Positions 28,499 to 40,400 of a stretch of 64,000 bases of DNA are shown piece by piece (the first letter of the stretch is position 1; each line of letters opens with the position of its first letter). The position numbers were made by a program, and so were the translations under genes. Origin of the DNA: Gordius sp. MW1 (Eukaryota; Nematomorpha; Gordioida; Gordea; Gordiidae); assembly GCA_964036665.1 (NCBI GenBank), contig OZ038533.1, forward strand, positions 15,613,575-15,677,574, read 5' to 3'. Below the pieces are notes generated by a model. It made no database searches. It saw only the letters and a list, made by a program, of their open reading frames with translations, and was not told the DNA's origin.

Positions 28499-31400
28499 AC
28501 CCAAAAAATCTTTAACATCTAATATAATTATGGGTAAAATTTGAAAAAATGATCATTTTGCCCCCCCCCCCAAATCATTATTGCCCCCCCCCAAATCAAT
28601 ATTGCCCCCCCCCCCTTCCTCTGATTAAAACCCCAAAATTTACCTTGGTCGTGTAGGCTCCTTCGAGACAGCCTTCAATTTCGCGGGATAACCCAAAGTC
28701 GGATACTTTGCAAACTAGATCCTGATTCACGAGAACGTTTCTGGCAGCGAGATCCCTATGCACGAAGCATAGTTCGGACAAGTATCGCATGCCCGACCCG
28801 ATTCCCTTCAACATGTCCAGCAATTGGGATATTCGGAAACAATACTCGTTGTTCTACGGGTATATATGCATGCATGTTAAATTTCGAAATTAATTTTGAT
28901 ATTAATACATAAGTAGAATTATTTATTTTATAAAGTTATCATATATTTCATCGGTTATTACCCGCAAAAAAATATCTAGGGCCCCGTGATCCATGTATTC
29001 CGTTACTATGGCGGGTGTGGGACTGTGTTTAGCCATAATGCCAAGTAGGCGAATGACGTTTGCATCTTCGAAGTGGGCCATAATTTGAGCCTCGGCCAAA
29101 AAATCGAGCCGAGCCTTTTCGGAGGCCCCGGGCTTTAAGGTTTTAACCGCAACCGCCATTACATTATCGTCCACCGTCGTCTCATCGCCCCGATCGGGTT
29201 CAGCTTGGGTCGGGGCGTCCAATTTAAGCGAAGCCCGGCAAACTTCCCCAAATTCTCCACGACCCACTAAGGCACCGGCTTCAAAAACAACCCGGGTCGG
29301 ATCTATTTCTGGCGCGTCGTAATACATTTTCGCTCCACCACTCTGGCCGGCGGCGCCGAAATGGTTAGGATCTTCGTAGGTGTGCAGTAGGTGGGAAGCC
29401 CTCCGGGCCTGGCTAGAGCAATTATCAGCGCCGCTAAAGCTCAGACTACCACTATTGTTGGCTAATTCGGTTGCTAGGGTAGCATGGGAAGAGCTCGTGG
29501 CTAGAACGTACCTCTTGGAGGATGCTACAGCCCCGCGGTGCCCGGTACGAAACGATGAAATTCCTTTGGCGTGTAAGTTGGGCAGTATTAAGGCACCCCC
29601 GACACCCCCAGCGTTCTGACGCGTTGTTTGCCGTTTGAACGAGGACTTGGGGTCGCTGGGTACCCCACCGTAAAATAGCTTGCTTGCACGTTGATGAGCT
29701 GCGTACATGGAGGGATCGAGTGGTGTGGCATTCACTGAGTAAGAGGTTGTAATACCATTTTCGGTTTGGTGTTGATGTCTCGCGGTGTGGTAAGAAAGCA
29801 TGGGATTCGGACCCGTGCCATGAGTAGTTGCTCCTTCGGCAAACCCGTTACAGCCTCGACCCAGCGAAGTTAAGGTTGATTTGAAGAAGGAAGGGGGAAA
29901 GAGGGGAGTCATGACTGTAAATCAATTTTATAAACAATCGCATTAGGGATATTAATATATGTAAGTTTATATTTAATATTAAATTGTGCGTTTTTTTATG
30001 AAAAGTTGCTACGAAGCGACGGCAGGTATAATTATATAATTGAGGTTAGTGAGCAATGCGGTATGTGGTTAGTTTGGGTACTTATTAATAAATTTGAAAA
30101 TGGCGCTGATTATTGTTGTTATCGGTGTTAGTAGGCAAGCCAATAGGTAGGAGCAATGAGCGAGCGTGTGGTTGTTAGTGCGGCTAGTGTTGTAAAAACG
30201 GCTGGGTTTTGTTTGGTCGACCTTTTGTTCAATTAGGACTAAGGGTAGACTCTAGTCTGTTTTCCAAATTTCGACTAAGCTTAGAGGTCGACTAAGAAAA
30301 ACGGACAAAGTCGACTAAAACCGAGAGTCGACCAAACAGAACCCAGCCGTTTTTACAGTTAGTGTATAGTGTGGGCGGCAAGCTCGGGGTTTGTTTTAAA
30401 GGCTCAAGCCAATTCCTTACTTCGCTTCCAAGAACTTTCCCCTCCGATAACTAAAAACGCAACAGAAATGTTGATAAATTTAATGAATTCGATTAGATGC
30501 CAGTTACGGGAAATGAAAACCATGAGTTAATTAAATAAACCTTATCCATTTATAAAATGTGTATTTAGACGTGAAAATTTCATTAAGCAACGTGTAAGAA
30601 TTAAATTTTTGAGTGTATCTCAAAAATTTTAAAGGTTTAGTAAGAGTTTCAGTGTGTTTTTTTCGTAAAGTTAGAATACATTCTTAAAGTGCAGTTAGAC
30701 ATTCAATGATATTTGTGCGTGTTTTACCTTCGGGGCCGGTCCTGACGTCTAGGGAGTCACAATCGCTTGACGTTTTGCCCTTACAACTTTGTCGTTTCCT
30801 ACATAAAAATTTGTGGGAGAGAAATAAAATTAAGACCATCTAAAGTAAAAAATATGTAAAGCAGGCTTGAAAAAAGAGGGGCAAATTGATAATTTTTTGT
30901 AATTTTAGCCATTGTTATGTTAAATTTGGAAGAATTTTAGGATTTAGAGGGGAGGGGAGCAGTTGCCACTCCCTGCCTCCTCCTAGTTACACCCATAAAA
31001 ATATGTATGTATTTTATCGCGATATCGTATATTTGTCATTTGCCTTTTGAGGAATAGTAGGACGGCCGCGACGAGACAAATGGCTGTAAGTAGGGTAACG
31101 AGCGCTCCCCCAACGATGAAACCCAGGTGATGGGGCGATTGATTGGGGAAGGACTCCAATGCAGAATTATCTTCCTCTATATCACGTGCCGAAAATTCCA
31201 CGATTGCCCCGTCGTCGGTTACTAAAATAATAGCATGGTTCATGGTTATTTTGAAACATTTCACAAGTTTATGCCCTCGTATATTATGCACGCAAAAAAA
31301 TAAATATGAAATAGGTTAGAGGAGTAGTACCTTCGTTCTGGAGGGGTAGAGTTCGAAGGATAAGGCCTTTGCTGTAATCACCCACTCCTTTTACGTTTCT

Positions 31401-34400
31401 CGCCCTGACCTGCGTAAAAAATAACATAAAATTAAAAAGTTAGCACACGCTGAAACAGCGTGAAGTAAATTATTATGATGGTTATGGTTTTTTAGCAAAT
31501 TTTTATCGGTTGTGGGGGGCGATTAATGTGTTTTATAATTAAAATTATATTTCGTCCCATTAGAGTACATCTAAAGACCTGAACGGACGGCCCGAGCCCC
31601 GCCCCCGGGGATTTCCTAGCCGGGCTCGTGCCTCGGAAAAATTTAAGCCCGAGTCGGGCCCTAGAAAAATGGATTTTGCCGGTCTCTAAGCCCAACATCA
31701 GCCAAATTATATCACAAAATAAAGGAAATTTTCTCAAAATTCTTATACTCCTACATCCCCTCAATTTCAATAAACTGTGGAGTATTCAGTTTACGCGTTT
31801 TTTACAATAGTAAAAAATACATTTTTTACTACTAATTAGTGTTGTAAATAGGGCTGGGTGCTGGGTTTTGTTTGGTCAACCTTTGGTTTTAGTCGACTAA
31901 ACATAAACAAACCAAATGTTTTTTGGTCTCTTTTTCTTAGTCGACTTCTAGGCTTAGTCGAAATTTGAAAAACAGACCAGAACCCCTCTTGGCTTAGTCG
32001 AAATTTGAAAAACAGACCAGAATCGGCCGTAAGTCTTAGTAAAACGAAAGGTCGACCAAACCTAACCCGGCCGTTTTTACAACACTACTACTAATAAATT
32101 ATAGCTAAGACAATTTTGGCCAAATCTCAAGCAACAAAATTACCTTAACAAGATATCGGGATCCGGGGTGTAAGTCCTGTAAGGTCGCGTTTGTACTATT
32201 AGTTTTGGTGATGACTATATTTTCGAAATTATCATCAACCCCGCGGTCCACGTCTGTAAATCCATCGGGCCCAAACTTATCGTCACTTCCCAATCGCTTG
32301 CATGTTATTTCGTAGTACGATAGGGGTTGGTCGGAATCGTACAAAATCAGAGAATTCCACGATAATTTGACATAATCCCGTCCTACGTCATGAATCATGA
32401 GGCCTTCCACTTTGTTCAACACTATTTTTTATACGATTCAAATGTTTATTATATGGGCGTAGCCAGGGGGGTAGGGAGGAGCGGCTGCCCCCCTCTAAAT
32501 CCAAAACTTCTTCGAAATTTAATATGATTACGACTATAATTACTAAAAATTATCATTTTGCCCAACTCTAAATCATTATTGCCCCCCCCCTCTAGCTAAA
32601 TTCAATCCTGGCTACGTCCATGTAATTAATAATTCCAATATTGCTACCCGAATTACAAATTTACAAGTAGTATTGCCGATTTTCTGTGTTATAAAAAAAA
32701 ATTCGCGATTATCATGGGATAGCAAAGATATTCGCTTCCCTGCTAAGCATTGGAGGCCTTAAGGTTGTGAGAGTGGTTGTTGCATATAATTAAAAATAGA
32801 TAATTACACTCTTTTGATGAAGTTAAAATGCGAATGGGCATTTTCGTGGGACCACAAGCGCCTTTATATTGACAATTTAACTTTGCAGATTCAAATATAT
32901 AAAGTCTAAAGTTTACAGCTATTAAAATCCCGTATAAGTTTCCAGACAGAAATTATTAAAAAAATCACAAGTTGGAAGGACGGACAACCAAAAACGAGTA
33001 CATAGATTGCACGGCAATTAATATATTACCACTTTGTAAGCCATATAAAATCAATCGATGCCCGATGAAAATATGGAAAAAGTTTATACATTTAATCGTA
33101 TATCTAAAAAGATCCTTGTTAATTGCTCTGCAATGAATTGGCTCGCTTTTGGTTGTCCGTCCGTCCTGTCCAACTTATAAATTCACAATAATGCCCGGTG
33201 GAAACTTATATTTAATAACATACATGTATAATTTTTTGATAAAATTCTTAGGTTACCAGTATTTTCGGTGGTTACAGTGATGGAGGCGTAATTGGAGATT
33301 CCAGCCATTTGTGACAAAGCATTTTCGGCGTAAACTACGAAATTGTAGATGGTGCCCGGCTTGAGGTGGGATATGGTGACGCGCGTTTCGTTGAGATTTA
33401 CTTGGCCAGGGGAATATCTGGGAAAACAGAAGCACAATACAAATACATAGTTGATTTAAAAAGAGATACAATAACTAATGAAAGTTGCCTTATAAAATAG
33501 AAATCATTGATTCCTTTGTAAATATCAACTTTATAAGCTCGCTCCAGGGGCGTAGCTAGGATTGAAACGGTCATTAGCTAATCTATTTGCGAACGCGAAG
33601 TCTTTTCCAAAGGCGAGCAACATAAGTCCACAGCCATTAAAAACCCGTATAAGTTTCCACGGCTAGGGTGAAAAATTATAAGTTGGATGGACGGGACAGG
33701 ACGGACAACCATAAGTGAGCCATAAAGTGCATAATGCATAACAAATCAAAAGATAAATACTAACTTGACATTATATCCACACACGTCACAGCCTAGGCGA
33801 TAGGTGATGGGGTCGGTTTTGTAAAGATGATTGTGGGCTGCTCCTTCGCGGCCCAAAAACGTGGTTTGGGCTTCGGTCCAAGCCAAAGTTAGGCTCAAGG
33901 AGTCTCCTTGAATGGCCGTCAAATTGGCCGGGGCCGTCGGAGGCGGGGCGCACGGCGAATCGGAGTAGAATATGGAGGGGGGTCTGTAATACCCGGTCGT
34001 GCATTGACAGGCCACTGCCGCCCGAACTTTTGAAGCGCTGTTTGGCGGGCAAATTGAACAAGCGAAATCGCCGGACGAATGTTTGTATGTTCCTTCCGGG
34101 CAAGCTAAAAATTCACATCATCGTTGGATTTATATTAAATAAAATTATTGCTGAAAACATTTCTAAAAAACCAATAAATTTGATCACGTCCCTTAATCAT
34201 AGGCGTAGCCGGGGGGGGGCAGATAGGGGCGGCTGCCCCCCTGTAAATCTAAAAATTTGTTGATATTTATTAAACTTATAACTAAAATTTGAAAAAATGA
34301 TCCTTTAGCCCCTCCCTAAATCATTATTGCCCTCCCCCTCTAATTCCATTGCTGGCTACGCCCATGATCGTAATGATTAATATTAAATGTAATTATTGTT

Positions 34401-37400
34401 GAAAACTTTTAAAACCAATAAATTTGATGATCATCTCCCTTAATTATTATATGTTAGCTTTTATTCAAATCCTAAGAACGTACATGTCCACCCCGTTCCC
34501 ATGCCTAAAAACCCAACTTTAGTCGTTTCATCGACTTAAAAATCGACTTTTTGGGGGGAAATTTATCATGTTAACAAGCTTTAATCGTCACGTTAACGAC
34601 GAGTAGTCAGTCCGCTTGATATAGTTAACCTACGATAGACGTGTTGATGAGCAATTATAGCGCGATTTTTGGTTCTCGCTGAAAAAAAATTGTATAATGT
34701 TGGTTCTGTCGCGTGGCGTCACCTTTTATACGGGTTTCGGCGTCGATGTGTTAAATAAAAGGCCTTTACATTTATATTTTTATTTTGTCATCTACACGCG
34801 ACATTTGCTTTGACATCATAAGCGCGCAAAGACATTCCTAAACTACTCGTCTAATTCCATTCGTGCGCAAATGATCTCTTTGACTGTGTCGGCAATGTGA
34901 ACCCCCCTCACCTAGCCCCTTTACTCATGACTGCGTTAAAATGGGAGATTCTTTAAATTATAACGAGGGCAACTAAATGAAAGTAGCCAGGGGGTGCTCC
35001 TCGAAATTTCGTAAATTTTTAAAAATTTAATATAATTATTAAAAAAATATCATTTTGCCCCTCCCTAAAACATCAATGCCCCCCCTCTAATTCCAAACCT
35101 GGCCACGCCCTTGCAATCTAACCCCCCCCCCCTCCTTCCTTTCATGCGCATCTTAAAGTTTAAAGGGGCCTCTTTTACTTCTTTATGATTATGATATATA
35201 AATATCGATGTTCCAACGTGGGCTGGACAATGGGTACAAAGGAAACCTTATTAGGATGGCACATGTGAATGAGTAAATTATGATGTAGGGAGCAGAGATC
35301 CGTTACGAGATTAGATAGGCACGATAAAATTAATTTTTTTATTATAGCCACTAGTATCTCCGCTGTATGTGCGTGGTCAATTATATTAAAGTAGATAGAT
35401 GTCAGGTCAGGGCAACTTTTAATTGCCCTGACCTGAAGCGCCGTTATAAAAAAAACCTATTCTTATCACGATTTATTACCTACCGTTATCTCGACAATGT
35501 GATCTAAGAACCTCATTTTCTATTGTCATCTAGAATTATATGCTTTACCTCTGGTTTATGGGCTAAGAAGCGGTTGCAGTGGGCTCAATTTTTATTGCTT
35601 AGTTTCACCATGGGCATAGCCAGGTTTTGGATTGGGGGGGGGGGGGGCAAAACGTTCAGAAGTTTAATTTGCAAAACATAAATTCCTTTAATTTTTAAAG
35701 GGTTTTGCATTGAACAATTTTTTTTGTCATTTTGGGGGGGGGGGGGGGGGGGAGGGGGCCTACGCTAATGAGTTTGAGTTTAATACAACCTATAGACGAC
35801 ATTGGCTCAAGGCAATTTAGTTTGAACATTTTGCTGTCTACTACTAACTCATAGCTAGGTTGAAAGTTATACAATCTTGACTCAGACTAGTAAAAAATCT
35901 AAGCGAATCTTTATTGAGCGTGGGACTAGTGGTTAAAAATAGACCAACGGTCAACAGATTTCCTACTATGCATAATTAGACTTACATCATCAATTGGGGA
36001 ACTTCAATCGATTTTGTCTAATCTTCCCTTACCATACTAAAACGATTTTCTCGCCAATTCAAGCCAAAATGCAAAATCCCATATACTTCAGTCAGGGTTG
36101 CATGGGCGCACCCAGGGTTGGAATTAGAGGGGGGGGGGGGGCAAAATAAAATTTTTTTGTAATTTTAGCCATAGTTTTAACAATCTTTTTAGAGATAGAG
36201 GGGGCAGCCGGCTCTCCCTGTACCCCCTTGGCTAAGCCCATCCAGGTTCGTGTGTCAATTTTAAAGGGATTCCAAAACTAAGCCTATTTACTAAGCCAAC
36301 CCTAAATAAATTAAACTACAAATCCAACTAAAAAAATGAAGATATCCCCGGGGTTCTTGTATAGTAAAAATATTCGCCTTAAAAACGGCTGGGTTTTGTT
36401 TGGTCTACCTTTGGTTTTAGTCGACTAAACATAAAACAGACCACGGGTTTAACCAAAAAACCAATGGCCTGTTGATCCGACCAAAGGTCGACCAAACAAA
36501 ACCCAGCCGTTTTTACAACACTATACTATATACACTGTTACTTACGGGAACAAGCTTGGTGCGGAGCCGAGGGGGCGGGTTGGTAGCCAGGATCACAGCT
36601 GCATGACTTATTGTTCGTTTCGAACCAGGTTCCATCCGCCTTACACAAATACTGCACGGAAGACAGTCCCTTTGGCTTGGTGTTAGTGTCACTAAGAGGT
36701 TTAGTTGAGTCACTTAGTAGTGGTGGCAAGTGTCCGAACGTTGGTTCGTCGCGAACCGCCGAATGTGGTAGGCAGGCGGCTTTAGCCGTCACTACCGACG
36801 TTAGGTCTGGGCCGGTCCAAGTCGGCTCTAACGCGGCCCTGCCCAGCACTGTGTTCGGGCAGGCGAGAGCGTATACCCGAAGGGCTAGCAAAGATAAACA
36901 GGCTCCGGTATCGTGAAAAGCTAAGTAAAACCCGGTGGCGTCACCTTCGTTGCTGCCCAGGGGAAAAGTTAGGGTTCTAGTGGTTATATTACCGGGTCGA
37001 GTACCGGTAACTCTATCTAACAGAGTCCATCCCGAACGAATCGAGTCGGTATTAGTGAAGGAGGCTGAGGAGGTGGGGTGTGCGTAACGCCATGGTGGTC
37101 TCTGTTGGCCAGCCGCGAACCCTGATGTCTGGTCCCTTACCAAGTGATAGGCCACGGCAAAAGTTTCTTTGCACCCGGTTCGAGGGGGGGAATTATCCGA
37201 AACCGGGCCGCAATCTCGTATGTTAAAGGTGAGTTCCACAAAAATTCTGTTGGGCGAAGCGTTTTGCGAGGGTAATTTTATGAATGGCGTACTCAGCCAA
37301 TTGTCCCGATCGTTATTATCGTCGACCTGTTGATTGTGGCGATCGTCGTTTTCGAAATCATCGCCTTCTGCTGCTGGGTCGGGTGGTGGGGGGTAAGCGA

Positions 37401-40400
37401 TGTCACATACCACGTAAGATCTCCAATTCACCAGGGCACCCCGCTCTTCGTGGGAGTAACTCTCTTCTAACCACTGCACGTGTACGCAAACGCAATACAT
37501 ACATTAGATATACATATAAACAAATGCAAAGTGAGCCCATAAATTGCGTAGCAATTAATACATATACATCATATACAGCGTTTTTCTTTACTTTTGCACA
37601 TCTTATCTCTCTTTCTTGCACATTAGTGCGAGAGAAAAAGGGGTGATCTAGCGTAGTTTTTCAAAATGAACGCTCTCTCTTTCAAAAAACCATGATTGAT
37701 CCCCTTATTCTCTCGTACTAGTGCGCGAGGGGAGAGCCAAAAAGTGCACAAGTAAAGAAAAATGCTGCAAGTACTAGTGTTGTACAAACAGCTGGGTTTT
37801 ATTTGGCCGAGCTTGGGTTTTAGTCGATTAAGCTTTTCTTAGTCGCATAAATGGACCAAAGGGTTTTTGATGTTTACTTGGAAAAGTATATAGATTCTAA
37901 GTTGAATTCGAGTGAAGGAAATCGAAACTTTCAACAACCAAATCAAACTAACGGATAATTAATAATATATTTCGGGAATTATAAGGTCTCATCAACTCGT
38001 AGCTGATATTTTATAAAAAAGTCGAAGGCTCAGGAATGATTTAAGAAGGGGTCATTTTTTACTAGGAAGGGGGGGGGCCTTCCCTGGTTAAGTAAGATCA
38101 TGTCCAATACTAGGCCCTAAAAAATTTACGATACACTCTTTCGTAGGGGAACCGGTCGAAGGCGCACAGAAATAGCATCGAAATTCGTCATGATTGCTCA
38201 GATGTGCTCAGGATGAATTTGTAACAAGTAATATATACATAAATTTTTAGAGAATTTTTTTATTAACATGTCCTAGTGAAATCATAACAAGTAAATATAT
38301 GGGTTAGGGTTCGAACCAAAAAGTGTGCTCCTTTTTTTCCTGATGAGCTCCTTTGACCCCCACTCCTTTCGTAGTCTATTTTTTGCTATGCGTTCAAAAT
38401 CTGACTTATTCGTTTTTTTTACAGTGTTATTCAAATAGCAACGTAATGACCTATAAACTGCAGTCTTTAAATAAATGAAAGGGTATTATAATTTTTCTAA
38501 AATCCCCACCTCCCGCATTAATCTTTGTCCAACTCTTTTTCACCGCTCGAAAAGTTGCTTTTATAAAAACCTTGATTCTGTTATTAGAACCACAAGTCTA
38601 CGTTTTGACACTAAAAATTTAAATTTGCTAAAAATGGATGAAAACACCTGCGTGGGCGCAGCCAGTTAGCCGGTGCCTCCCGCCTCATATTAAAAATATC
38701 CTTAAATATCAAACGAACTTATGGTCGAATTAATGATAAAATCTAATTTATCACCCCCCCCCCACGATCCTAATTGAAATCGCACGTATATTTTTACACA
38801 AAAGAGTTGCTAAAACTATTTAGCATATGGTGGGGACCAAGAGAAAAAGCACTTTAAAGATGCGTTTCCTTTCTAATTTATTCGAGTGCTTGCATGCGGG
38901 GGGGGGGGCGGGCATTCAATTAATTATCTCGTCGCATATGTAGCAATCACATCAAGAAGACAATACATGGTCATCATCACATATTGACAAGTGGTATTAA
39001 CTCACTCATATATTACACACAGTTCACAGGTGTGTGATTTTTTGATTTCGAGATGCTGCCTTTGTCCTTTTCGGTTGTTGGGTTTATCATCAAAAATTAC
39101 GATTACAAAAAAAAAGTTTCGCCTCCAAATTAAAAGATTAAATAATGACCGCTTGCCCGTGCCGGAAATCTTTATAATTTTAAGCTCGTCATGGGCGTAG
39201 CCAGAAAGGGGCATCGAGGGGCGGGGGCGGCTGCCCCCCTCTAAATCCAAAAATTTGTTGAAATATATTAAAATTATGGCTGAAATTTCAAAAATAATCC
39301 TTTTGCCCCTCCCTATATCATTATTGCCCCCCTCTAATATCAATGCTGGCTACGCCCATGAAGCTCGTCCAACTAGTAGCTTTATCTAATCTACCGATAT
39401 TCATTTTCTACAAAAGTGCTTCAACTGCGAAATAAATATAAAAAAAATAATTCTGAATCTAAATGATAGGTGTTGTGCTTGTAAATTTATGATGCCTTGT
39501 GGCCAATTATATGTCAAAAGTATTTAAGCTGCATTTTAAAAGACGTGCCCCCCCCCCCCCCGCTGTGGGCAATCGTAGCAAAATATACAAATTAGTCTCC
39601 CGCACGGTTTGACAATGATGCGAAGGGTGACTTTTACCCCACATCATTTACGTATGTTAGAGAGAGAGAGACTAGTGTTGAAAAAACGGCTGGGTTTTGT
39701 TTGGTCGACTCTGTCTGGTCTGTTTTTCAAATTTCTGCCAAGCTTAGAGGTCAACTAAGATAAAGAGACCAAAACAACGTTGGTCTGTATACGTTTAGTC
39801 AACTAAAACGAAAGGTCCACCAAACAAAACCCATCCGTATGATGAAAAATCGGCAAAGATGTTGTAAATTATAATTTGCGAGTTTAAAAGAAGCCCCGTT
39901 TTCCACCTACAAAAAACTTTAATTTAGATTAGTTCCCTTTATAGACTTAAGAATGATAGCCAAAGCAAAAAAGTATGTAGACAGATGGCCATCTCTTTTA
40001 ATAAATTCAAAAAGAAAACATAAGAGGTCCTTTAAAAGCAATCTTACTTAACCATCAATCAGAATCATCTTAATTGACCAATTTTAATAAGGTGACGACA
40101 GCCCAGCATAATCAAAGGGAAGCCTAGATGAAACACATTTGTCCACATGTCACGACAAGGCAATAACTAACCAACTTTCGGTTTCACTCTATTTATAGTC
40201 ATAATTGTCGCACTTTAGCATGGCATCCTTTACGTTATTCTTGGAATTTTATAAATTAGTAATACTACGCGAAAGCTAAAATGATTTTCGTTTATCAAAG
40301 GTATCTTGTGTCCTCTAGCTAGCCAGCGGGACTCCCTACTACTACTAAAGGAAGTGGGGTGTTTTGTACGCACGTATGGGCGTAGCCAAGGGGGGAGGGG

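Noticed and set aside
28235-28522. Plus-strand open frame in Eph intron 11
   Set aside because: Ends in the poly-G tract, has no domain and lies antisense in an intron.
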